From Spirochaetaceae bacterium UBA1306 (GTDB taxonomy: Bacteria; Spirochaetota; Spirochaetia; Treponematales; Rectinemataceae): a stretch of 13,172 nt of DNA. Below, one piece after another: positions 1 to 6,267 of the stretch (positions are counted from its first letter, which is position 1; each line of letters begins with the position of its first letter). The translations under genes and the position numbers were made by a program. The notes beneath the pieces were generated by a model. That model did no database searches and was not told where the DNA came from. It saw nothing but the letters and a program-made list of their open reading frames with translations. The stretch spans positions 44,295 to 57,466 of the forward strand of contig DBTW01000011.1 of NCBI GenBank assembly GCA_002307245.1, in the 5' to 3' direction.

Positions 1-786
1 ACGCCCGAGGAGCAGGCCTTTCTGCAGAACTATCTTTCGCGCTTGAACTATATGGTCTACTACAACGAAGCTGCCAAGATAGATACCGGGCTGGCCAAGG
101 TCGCCGTATCCCAGGCCAATCGCTATCTGCTCGAGAAGCTCGGCATGTCCGTCATGGACTTCGATCAGATCGAGCAGAACAAGAAGGATCAGGCCCTCGC
201 CTACGAGACCGAGACCGGCGGGTCCATCAGTAAAATTCAGTATCTCGCCCAAAAGTTCAACGCCGATGTCTACGTGGAGATCAACTTCTCCCTCGCGAAC
301 GAGACGCGCGACAACAAGTTTTACGCCTCGGCCCAGGGCTCCATGAAGATCTTCGATACATCCACCGCGACCCTCCTCGGCTCGATCGTGCTCTCGAGCC
401 AAACCGCGTTCAGCCCCAATTCCGCCGATGCCGCAGCTACCAACGCCATCGCCAGCACCGTTTGGGTCGCGATGCCGAAGATGATCGACCAGTCCAAGGA
501 GCTCCTCAAGAACTCGCTTTCCCGTGGCGTGCGGTACGAGGTGATAATCCAGAAGACGCCCGATTCCAAGCAGATAAGCGCTCTCCGCCGGGCGCTCGCC
601 AAGAAGATACGCGAGGTCGAACAGGTTTCCTACGCGCCCGATCAGACTAAGCTCTTCCTGTATACCTTCCAAAAGGGAGATAAAGTCGAGGATTCGGTGT
701 ATGACGCGGGCTCTGCGGCGGGTTTAAACGACATCAACCTGCTGTACTCGCGCGGCAAGTCCTATACCTTCAGTTCCGGATTGTGA
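1..786 (+). CDS. FlgT/CsgG-like envelope protein, 5' end outside the window
   Basis: The reading frame is open from base 1 and ends at TGA 784-786, so at least 261 residues are present and the true start lies upstream. No signal peptide is visible because the N-terminus is missing. The visible part begins TPEEQAFLQ and has an alternating helix/strand pattern: a helix around the segment AKVAVSQANRYLLEKLG, then 'FNADVYVEINFSL', then strands describing a substrate-like 'GSMKIFDTSTATLLGSIVLSS' section. The run of a helix with 'GMSVMDFDQIEQ' followed by an '..A.Y.A.DVYVEI..' strand resembles FlgT/CsgG-type periplasmic domains. A second domain (from about ALRRALAKKIREVEQVSY) has the same helix-then-strand pattern, so the protein may hold two related units. 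It precedes two lipoproteins on the same strand, which suggests a periplasmic or envelope role. The family assignment is by fold impression only. It could equally be a spirochaete-specific protein of unknown function. Confidence 0.7.
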   Translation, partial: TPEEQAFLQNYLSRLNYMVYYNEAAKIDTGLAKVAVSQANRYLLEKLGMSVMDFDQIEQNKKDQALAYETETGGSISKIQYLAQKFNADVYVEINFSLANETRDNKFYASAQGSMKIFDTSTATLLGSIVLSSQTAFSPNSADAAATNAIASTVWVAMPKMIDQSKELLKNSLSRGVRYEVIIQKTPDSKQISALRRALAKKIREVEQVSYAPDQTKLFLYTFQKGDKVEDSVYDAGSAAGLNDINLLYSRGKSYTFSSGL

Positions 787-794
787 ACAACCGG

Positions 795-861
795 GATGGG
801 CGAGCGGGCCTTATTGGCCTAGCACCGCCCATCTCGCTAAAGGGAGGGCGTCGCCCTTCCC
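795..861 (+). other. Two consecutive GC-rich hairpins between genes
   Basis: The first hairpin has arms GATGGGCG (795-802) and CGCCCATC (826-833), a perfect 8-bp stem, with an inner GGCC/GGCC stem (807-810, 816-819) around TTATT. The second lies at 842-861: GGGAGGGC and GCCCTTCCC pair with one bulged base around GTC. Neither is followed by a clear T-run, so they are not textbook Rho-independent terminators. They could protect mRNA ends, attenuate transcription into the downstream lipoprotein gene, or be processing sites. Confidence 0.6.
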
Positions 862-913
862 GTTCAATGCGCCGGCGGTGGGCTTCTTTTCCATCGCTGG
901 TCGCGCAAGACCT

Positions 914-920
914 AAGGAGG
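914..920 (+). promoter_or_regulatory. Ribosome binding site deciding a GTG start
   Basis: AAGGAGG sits five bases before GTG 926. It fixes the start of the lipoprotein at GTG 926 rather than at the upstream in-frame ATG 878, because only the GTG start places a charged pair and hydrophobic stretch directly before the lipobox. Confidence 0.85.
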
Positions 921-925
921 TCATC

Positions 926-1591
926 GTGAAGAAGATCCTTGGTATCCTAGTCGTCCTTCTTTCCCTCGCCGCGGTCCTCGGCTGCGCGAGCAGCGGCCCG
1001 GCTCCCACGTCCGGTCCCGCCGCTCCTACGGTCAAGACCTATCCGCCCCAGGTCATCGAGCACAAGGGCACCGCCTTCGGCCGCGATTATCCGAAGTGGA
1101 TGGACGCCGCCCTCGACGGGCCCAAGGCCGTGGAGAAGCTCGCTGATTTCGCCAATAAGTACATCGTCGTCGTCCAGGAGGACGGCCAGGACCTCGCCGG
1201 CGCGCAGCTCGCCGCCAGCAGGCTCAACGCCCAGACCACCATCGCGGCGCTCATCTCCACCCGAGTCAAGGACACCTTCGCCGGCGCCCAGGTCGGGGAT
1301 AAGGACAAGATCGAGACCTACATGGAGCGCGCCGTGAAGAGCGTTTCCGAAGCCACCTTCACCGGCTTCGCCATGGAGAGCGACTGGTGGGCCAAGCTCC
1401 AGACCTTCACTTCCGATGGTAAAGCCGACAAGCAGGTCTACCGCGTCATCCAGGTGTGGGGCATCGACAAGGATTCCCTGAAGAAGCAGATCGATAAGAT
1501 CCTCAACGGCGCCGCGGCCGCGGAGCCCAAGACCGAGGGCAAGCAGAAGGCCATGGACCTCGTCCAGCAGTCCTTCTTCGACGGGTTCTGA
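926..1591 (+). CDS. Small LPP20-like envelope lipoprotein
   Basis: Starting at GTG 926, the protein is 221 residues. Residues 1-19 form a lipoprotein signal peptide (two lysines, a hydrophobic core, then AVLG before Cys20), so it should be lipidated at Cys20 and anchored in the inner or outer membrane. A Ser/Pro/Ala-rich tether (about 21-40) leads to a globular domain with a PKWMDAAL motif, a long helix rich in Ala (LAGAQLAASRLNAQ), and a strand pair ending in YRVIQVWGID. The 'W-x(n)-helix-strand' order resembles LPP20-type domains, but the match is loose. The C-terminal tail (about 195-221) is Lys/Ala-rich and ends QQSFFDGF. It lies between a FlgT-like gene and an LPP20-type lipoprotein gene on the same strand, with gaps of about 140 bases on each side. 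No specific function can be assigned. Confidence 0.85.
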   Translation: MKKILGILVVLLSLAAVLGCASSGPAPTSGPAAPTVKTYPPQVIEHKGTAFGRDYPKWMDAALDGPKAVEKLADFANKYIVVVQEDGQDLAGAQLAASRLNAQTTIAALISTRVKDTFAGAQVGDKDKIETYMERAVKSVSEATFTGFAMESDWWAKLQTFTSDGKADKQVYRVIQVWGIDKDSLKKQIDKILNGAAAAEPKTEGKQKAMDLVQQSFFDGF

Positions 1592-1606
1592 TCTCGGCCT
1601 AAACAC

Positions 1607-1702
1607 GCTGCCCGCGCATAGCGCGAGGCAGCTGGCCGTGCCGCGGATAAAGCTAGTCGGCATGGCCGGGCGCCGGCCCGCCCCGAGGGGCAGGCCGGCG
1701 CC
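1607..1702 (+). other. Three tandem strong hairpins in the gap between two lipoprotein genes
   Basis: Hairpin A, 1607-1632: GCTGCC + CGCGC pairs with GCGCG + GGCAGC around ATA, with one extra A. Hairpin B, 1634-1667: a 10-bp stem of GGCCGTGCCG with CGGCATGGCC, containing one G-U pair. Hairpin C, 1669-1702: a perfect 10-bp stem GGCGCCGGCC/GGCCGGCGCC with an inner CCCC/GGGG. Hairpin C is followed by TTCACTTTTC, a weak T-rich tail, so it could terminate some transcripts before the next gene. The three fill nearly all of the gap up to the next ribosome binding site. Confidence 0.7.
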
Positions 1703-1734
1703 TTCACTTTTCGGGCTTCAGCAAAGGAGATCTC

Positions 1735-3198
1735 ATGAAACGCAGAGCGCTCTCGGGACTGGCGGCGGCGGCCTTCGCCTTGATTTCCTGCGCCACGGTA
1801 CCGGCCGAGAAGACACCGGATTGGATCTTTACCACGCCGAAGCCCGACGCGGCCAACACCTATTTCGTCGGCTCGGCCTCCGATCCCGGCGGCGACGTTG
1901 CGGCGGCCACGAACGACGCGGCAGCCAATCTCATGTCCTCGATCACTCAGTACATCGGGGTAAAGGTCAACGTCGCCACGAACGCCGAGGCGCAAGCCAC
2001 CCTCGATTCCTATTCGGCCAACATCAGGTCGACGGTCACGAGCGCCTCGCAGAACCAGGTCTCCGGATTCTCGGTCAAGGAGCGATTCGTCCAGAAGGAC
2101 AAGAAGACGAAGCGCGTCACGGTCTACGTCCTCGCTTCCTATGCGACCGCCGACCTCGAGAAGGAGAAGGCCCGCATCGCGGACCTGATCAAGAAGGGGG
2201 TCGAGGCCGTCGAGGGGCCTGAGCGCGAGGGTAACGCCTTGCTCGCCCAGAACCGAGGCTACGAGGCCGTGCGGAAGTTCGTGGAGGCCGCGGTGGCGGC
2301 CTCGGGCTCCTCGATCGACAATGCCCAGGTCTATATGGAGCGCAACATCAACAACGCCCGCACGGCTCTCTCGCGGATCCGCTTCGACTCCTCGGCCTCG
2401 TCGGGCTATAAGGGCAATGTCGGGCGGGATTTCGCGAAGCCGTTCTCCGCCAAGCTCGTATCGGGCGAGGGGGCCTCGGCGCCCGGCGTACCCGGGGCCC
2501 TCGTCCAATTGAGCTACCAGCGCAAGTCGGGCACGCGCCTCGTCTCCAAGACCGAGAGCGTGATGACCGATGGGTCGGGCGTGATCACTTTCACCCCGCC
2601 GGCACCGGACTTTGTGGGTAAGGCTAAGTTCAGCCTTAAGCTCGACTTCCAGTCGACCCTAGACCTCTTGGATAAGCTGCCCGATCAATACGCCGCCTAT
2701 CGCGACTCCCTGGCCGAGGAGCTGAGGGCCAAATACGTCGATGTCCCCTACGAAGTCGTTTCCGCGGCCCGCTCCTCGTCCATCGGCGTCGCGATAGCCG
2801 ATTTCGACGAAAACGGCGCCTTCGTGCCCGGCGCACAAGCCCAGGCAGGCCTCATCGAAGTCCTGCTTCGCGAGAAATTTTCCGTCAAGGGAATCGCGGT
2901 CGCGAAGGATGCTCTCGACTCGATGGACGAGTCGGCGGCTATCGCGGCCGGGGCCAAGTTCGATCGCGTCGTCTTCGGCAGCGCCCGCATCACCTCTGTG
3001 CGCAAGGACGGGACGAGCTACCTAGCTTCGGCCAAGGCCACGGTCAAGGCGCTCGAGGTCAAGACCGGTAATATCCTCTACTCGGCGGAGCGTGTTACGA
3101 CGGGCCTCGGCTCGGACGAGAAGTCGGCCCGACAAGCCGCCTACCGCGAGCTCGGTTCCATCGCCGTCGGCAAGGACCTCCTCGCCAATCTGCCCTAG
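1735..3198 (+). CDS. LPP20-type lipoprotein with C-terminal FlgT/CsgG-like domain
   Basis: The protein has 487 residues. ATG 1735 follows AAGGAG (1724-1729). Residues 1-18 are a lipoprotein signal peptide ending ALIS before Cys19. An LPP20-type domain follows (about 28-140): a PDWIF motif, a YFVGSAS strand, an Ala-rich helix of the type 'AATNDAAANLMSSI', and a VTVYVLASY strand. A helical region (about 140-225) comes next, then a beta-rich, Ig-like section (about 230-306) with VQLSYQ and a 'TDGSGVITF' turn. From about 350 a second domain begins with GVAIADFDENG and ends with a GTSYLASAKATVKALEVKTG strand pair, which recalls the CsgG/FlgT family. It is probably an envelope protein facing the periplasm. 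LPP20 lipoproteins include FlgP, which supports sheathed or polar flagella in Vibrio. Whether this protein has a flagellar role here is inference. It is the last gene before a strong terminator. Confidence 0.85.
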   Translation: MKRRALSGLAAAAFALISCATVPAEKTPDWIFTTPKPDAANTYFVGSASDPGGDVAAATNDAAANLMSSITQYIGVKVNVATNAEAQATLDSYSANIRSTVTSASQNQVSGFSVKERFVQKDKKTKRVTVYVLASYATADLEKEKARIADLIKKGVEAVEGPEREGNALLAQNRGYEAVRKFVEAAVAASGSSIDNAQVYMERNINNARTALSRIRFDSSASSGYKGNVGRDFAKPFSAKLVSGEGASAPGVPGALVQLSYQRKSGTRLVSKTESVMTDGSGVITFTPPAPDFVGKAKFSLKLDFQSTLDLLDKLPDQYAAYRDSLAEELRAKYVDVPYEVVSAARSSSIGVAIADFDENGAFVPGAQAQAGLIEVLLREKFSVKGIAVAKDALDSMDESAAIAAGAKFDRVVFGSARITSVRKDGTSYLASAKATVKALEVKTGNILYSAERVTTGLGSDEKSARQAAYRELGSIAVGKDLLANLP

Positions 3199-3222
3199 TT
3201 TCGAGTCGCCATGGCAGGCGAC

Positions 3223-3273
3223 AAAAAAGGAGCGGGATAGCGGAGTCACTCTCCGCGTCCCGCTCGTTTTTTT
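3223..3273. terminator. Strong bidirectional Rho-independent terminator
   Basis: The outer stem GAGCGGGA (3230-3237) pairs perfectly with TCCCGCTC (3258-3265), and the inner GCGGAG (3240-3245) pairs with CTCCGC (3251-3256) around TCACT. On the plus strand a run of seven Ts (3267-3273) follows. On the minus strand the A-run at 3223-3228 gives a U-tail. It can therefore end both the lipoprotein gene and the converging phosphodiesterase gene. Confidence 0.93.
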
Positions 3274-3311
3274 CTATCGCGTCTGCGCGCGAGGCCATTG
3301 CCGGAAATGCC

Positions 3312-4100
3312 CTAGGAGCCGGCTTTCAAGATGCCCAGTTCCTGGGGTTGGTTGGAGATCACGCCCTCGCAACCCAGGGCCAGGAGGCGAGTCGCCTCCG
3401 CGGCCTCGTCGACGGTCCAGGGCAGGATGGGGTAGCGCCCGAATTTGCGCCATCTGAAGGACGAGAAGCGCTTGACCTTCGAAGACTCGGGCTTTAGGAC
3501 GTCCACCTTGCCGATCCACCTTCCCTCGCCATGGCGGAGGTAGGCCGGGATCTCGGCCGTGCTGGACCAGATGATGGCCGTGGGAATGGCCGGAGCCAGG
3601 TATTTGAAGCGGCCGAGGGCCATGGGGTTGAAGGACGAAACGAGGATCCTGCCCGCGAGGGAGCCTTTTGACGAGAAGGCGTCGCGCAGGCAGGCCGCGA
3701 CGGCGGCTTCCAGGCCGTAGTCCGAGGCGACATTGCTTTTGAGCTCGACATCGTAATAGAAGGCGTCGCCGAATTCCTCGAAGAGGGCGTGGAGCTCGAT
3801 GACCTTCTCTCCCTTCCATTTTGGGCCTTTCCATGAGCCTACGTCGAGGGCGGCGATATCCTTCCAAGTCGAGCGCTCGATCTCCAAGTCGCTGCCGGCC
3901 ACGCGCTTGGCCCTATGGTCGTGGAATACCGCGAGTTTGCCGTCGCTCGTGAGGTGGACATCGAGCTCGATGCCCGGGATGCCCAGCTCGCGTGCGAGCT
4001 TGAACGACGACATCGTATTTTCGGGAGCGAGGGAGGATAGCCCTCGATGGGCGAAGACCAGGGGCCTCGGCGCGCCGGGGAAGAGCGGTAGGTGCTTCAC
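3312..4100 (-). CDS. Glycerophosphodiester phosphodiesterase
   Basis: The protein has 262 residues and hydrolyses glycerophosphodiesters to an alcohol and glycerol-3-phosphate. The GDPD signature is clear: HRG at 18-20, ENT at 27-29, ELD at 45-47 (Glu45 and Asp47 as metal ligands), HD at 60-61, and a VELKS strand with Glu119 and Lys121. No signal peptide is visible, so it is probably cytosolic and recycles head groups of deacylated phospholipids. The start is GTG at 4098-4100, which overlaps the stop of the upstream coiled-coil gene (GTGA), so translation is probably coupled. The family's usual length is about 250 residues. The gene lies third in a three-gene minus-strand unit and ends before the bidirectional terminator. 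Confidence 0.93.
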   Translation of the reverse strand: MKHLPLFPGAPRPLVFAHRGLSSLAPENTMSSFKLARELGIPGIELDVHLTSDGKLAVFHDHRAKRVAGSDLEIERSTWKDIAALDVGSWKGPKWKGEKVIELHALFEEFGDAFYYDVELKSNVASDYGLEAAVAACLRDAFSSKGSLAGRILVSSFNPMALGRFKYLAPAIPTAIIWSSTAEIPAYLRHGEGRWIGKVDVLKPESSKVKRFSSFRWRKFGRYPILPWTVDEAAEATRLLALGCEGVISNQPQELGILKAGS

Positions 4101-4669
4101 CGCCCCGCCCCTGCGTCCTCGGACGCCGCCCGACGCTTGAGGGCCTCGAGCTCGCTCTCGGCCCTCTGATCGGCTTCGAGCTTGCGGAAGTCCGCCTCGG
4201 TGTCCGCGGCGCTTCTCGCCTGGGGCTGGGCGCCTCCCGGGGCTTCGCCTTGCTGCGCCCCGTCGGCCGGCGCGGCCGCGGGCGCCTCGCCTAGAAGCTC
4301 GCCCGTCATGAGCTGCAGCTCGGCGAGGAGCCTGTCGGGGTCGATCGAGCGCTCGCGCGCCTTGATCAATGGCAGCTCGGCGCGCATGGCCCCGACCTTG
4401 GAGCGCAGCTCGGACCTCTCGGACTCGAGGGCCAGGATTTTAGTCTCCTGCTCGGCTGCCCGGGCGCGAGCCGCCTCGGCGAGGGCGGACATGGAGGCAT
4501 CGCCGCCAGCGAGCTTGCCCTCGGCCAAGGCGGCCCGCCCCTTCCAGAGGGCGAGCTCGGCCTCGGCGGAGGCTATCTCCTTGTCCAGGCGCTTGAGGTC
4601 GACCGCGAAGGCGAAGATGTATTCCCTCGCCGCGTCGAAATCAAGGCCGGTAAGGTCCGTGTCCTCCAT
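4097..4669 (-). CDS. Coiled-coil protein of unknown function
   Basis: The protein has 190 residues. Residues about 15-115 are almost entirely helical and heptad-like, rich in Ala, Leu, Glu, Arg and Lys (for example the segment LKRLDKEIASAEAELALWKG). A flexible Ala/Pro/Gly/Gln-rich stretch (about 128-152) follows, and a short helical tail (about 155-185) ends the protein. There is no signal peptide or membrane segment. The ATG at 4669 lies three bases beyond the stop of the upstream gene and its stop overlaps the next gene's start, so all three are likely translated from one mRNA. No known enzyme motif is visible. It may be a structural or scaffold protein; searches often mislabel such proteins as SMC-like because of the coiled coil. 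Confidence 0.75.
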   Translation of the reverse strand: MEDTDLTGLDFDAAREYIFAFAVDLKRLDKEIASAEAELALWKGRAALAEGKLAGGDASMSALAEAARARAAEQETKILALESERSELRSKVGAMRAELPLIKARERSIDPDRLLAELQLMTGELLGEAPAAAPADGAQQGEAPGGAQPQARSAADTEADFRKLEADQRAESELEALKRRAASEDAGAGR

Positions 4670-4672
4670 CTA

Positions 4673-6130
4673 TCACAGCTTGTAGGCTACGCCCGCGCCC
4701 ACGGACAGGCCGCCGTAATTGCGGAACCAGGAGTCGTCCATGGTGAACCACTGCTCGTAGCCGGCTTCGGCGAAGACCTTGAGCTCGCGCGTGAGGAGGA
4801 AGGAGGCGCGGACATCGACCTGGGCTCCTATGTGCGAGAGCCAGTTCGTGTCGCCGTAATCATATGATCCGGTATAGTGGAGGTAGCTGGCGCCGATGCC
4901 CCCAAAGGGCGTGACGGTGAGGCGGCCCATATGGAGGTTGTACTCGCCGCCGAGAATGGCATTGACTGTGATAAAATCGCCGAAGCCCCAGTCCCAGTAG
5001 GTAATTTGGCCGATCGGAACTTGGATGGCGATGTAGGGCCTGAACTCGTAGAAGCCGCGGGAATAGACGATCCTAAGGCCGGGGATGGAAGCGCCGGTCT
5101 CGCCGATCAGCTGGTGGTAATAGCCTTCGACGTCCATGCCGAGCCGCGGGATCTCCCTGAGCTGAGCGTCCTTCGCTATCTTGATCGAGGAGTAGACGAC
5201 CTGGCCGGTGGAGACTTCGGAGCCGACGTCCTTGATGGCGACGAGGCCCTTCTCGCTGTCGTTCTTGAAGCCCTCCACGGTCTCGCTGACTATGACGGAG
5301 TACTCGTCGCCCTTCTTTATGCCCATGTTGCGGCCGAGCTGGAGCTTGACAGCGTCGCCCGAGACTGTAAGCACGCGGGTGACGAGCTGGAAGGCCTCGA
5401 TCTTGCGGACCTCGTACTGGAGCTGCATCGGTATCCCGTCGATCGCGCTCGATATGGACTTGTTCTGGTTCTGCTGGTCGGAGCCCGAGCTCTTCACCTC
5501 GGCCATGCCGATCACGGTGCCGCCGTCGCCTACGTCGATGAAGGTGACATGGGTCTTGATGTCGGTCTCCCACTGGTTCAGCTTGCCGTTATAGGCGGAG
5601 TTGAATTCGGAGACGACGGGCACCGCGACGATGAAGGCGCCGAGGAGCTTGTTGAACTCGGCCTCGGTGAGGGTGGCTTCGCCGAACTGGAACTTGGCCG
5701 GCATGACGAAGTTCTTTTCCTTGGCCTTCTTCAAGGTCTCGATGAAGGCCTCGAGCCCGTCGGAGGATAGGCGCTTGGTGACGCCGGTGATGGTGAACCG
5801 TCCGAGGTCGATGAAGACTTTCTGAATCTGATTGTCGATGCTGCCGAGGACTTCCTTGGGTATGGACCAGCCGTAGTAGCCGAGGGCGAAGATGGCGAGT
5901 TCCTGCTTTTCGCTGACCTTGGGCGCTTCGGCCGGCGCGGAAGGCGCAGGGGCCGTGGCGGCGGGTGCAGCGGCGGGCTTGGCGGTCGTTGCAGCCGGCT
6001 TAGCGGTTGTAGCTGCCGGCTTGGTTGCAGTGGGCGTGGTCGCCGCAGCGGCCGCGGGGGCAGCCATAAGGGGGGCGGCGAAGACCGCCGCGGCCAAGGC
6101 GCCGATTATTAATAGCTTGAGTAATTTCAT
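4673..6130 (-). CDS. Exported protein with a CsgG/FlgT-like region and a probable C-terminal outer-membrane barrel
   Basis: The protein has 485 residues. ATG 6128-6130 follows AGGAGG (6135-6140); an upstream in-frame ATG at 6178 would bury the signal sequence. Residues 1-23 form a Sec-type signal peptide (two lysines, then a hydrophobic core, ending MAAP). Residues about 30-68 are Ala/Thr/Pro/Lys-rich with repeats of the unit TAKPAAT. Residues about 75-250 resemble a CsgG-like domain, with a helix-strand sequence around FIDLGRFTITGVTKRL. Residues about 258-320 (LQLGRNMGIKKGDEYSVI...STGQVVYSS) look like the FlgT C-terminal module. The final ~135 residues have an alternating aromatic/small pattern (YRPYIAIQ, YNLHMG, FGGIGASYLHY, SVGAGVAYKL) typical of a membrane beta-barrel. 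Inference: it sits in the outer membrane with its N-terminal domains in the periplasm. The combination is unusual. Confidence 0.75.
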   Translation of the reverse strand: MKLLKLLIIGALAAAVFAAPLMAAPAAAAATTPTATKPAATTAKPAATTAKPAAAPAATAPAPSAPAEAPKVSEKQELAIFALGYYGWSIPKEVLGSIDNQIQKVFIDLGRFTITGVTKRLSSDGLEAFIETLKKAKEKNFVMPAKFQFGEATLTEAEFNKLLGAFIVAVPVVSEFNSAYNGKLNQWETDIKTHVTFIDVGDGGTVIGMAEVKSSGSDQQNQNKSISSAIDGIPMQLQYEVRKIEAFQLVTRVLTVSGDAVKLQLGRNMGIKKGDEYSVIVSETVEGFKNDSEKGLVAIKDVGSEVSTGQVVYSSIKIAKDAQLREIPRLGMDVEGYYHQLIGETGASIPGLRIVYSRGFYEFRPYIAIQVPIGQITYWDWGFGDFITVNAILGGEYNLHMGRLTVTPFGGIGASYLHYTGSYDYGDTNWLSHIGAQVDVRASFLLTRELKVFAEAGYEQWFTMDDSWFRNYGGLSVGAGVAYKL

Positions 6131-6134
6131 TATT

Positions 6135-6140
6135 CCTCCT
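6135..6140 (-). promoter_or_regulatory. Ribosome binding site deciding the start at 6130
   Basis: On the minus strand AGGAGG ends four bases before ATG (complement of 6128-6130). It supports this start over the upstream in-frame ATG at 6178 and matches the position of the signal peptide. Confidence 0.85.
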
Positions 6141-6176
6141 AATGAGCTAAAGAGGTCAAATAGGCCTCGGAGCTCC

Positions 6177-6206
6177 ATTCTCCTGGGCTGAGGGGGCGCC
6201 TGTCAA
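6177..6206 (-). promoter_or_regulatory. Promoter for the exported-protein operon
   Basis: On the minus strand a perfect TTGACA -35 box (complement of 6201-6206) is followed by an 18-base spacer and GAGAAT (complement of 6177-6182), which matches the -10 consensus at four of six positions. Transcription would begin near 6170, leaving a leader of about 40 bases with an ordinary ribosome binding site. Confidence 0.45.
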
Positions 6207-6225
6207 TAGAATGCCCCGAACGCAC

Positions 6226-6255
6226 TTGCCTCGCGGAGGACGCGAGGGATATGTT
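6226..6255 (+). promoter_or_regulatory. Candidate promoter for mnmE
   Basis: TTGCCT (6226-6231), an 18-base spacer and TATGTT (6250-6255) place a start of transcription near 6262, only about six bases before ATG 6268. The boxes match the consensus at about four positions each, so this is weak on its own. It fits a pattern seen at other genes in the window that lack a ribosome binding site. Confidence 0.3.
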
Positions 6256-6267
6256 TGCGCCACTATC

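Noticed and set aside
947..2508. Long open frames on the minus strand opposite the lipoprotein genes
   Set aside because: They run antisense to genes with signal peptides and ribosome binding sites, and their Gly/Arg/Leu-rich composition is what GC-rich coding DNA gives in the opposite frame.
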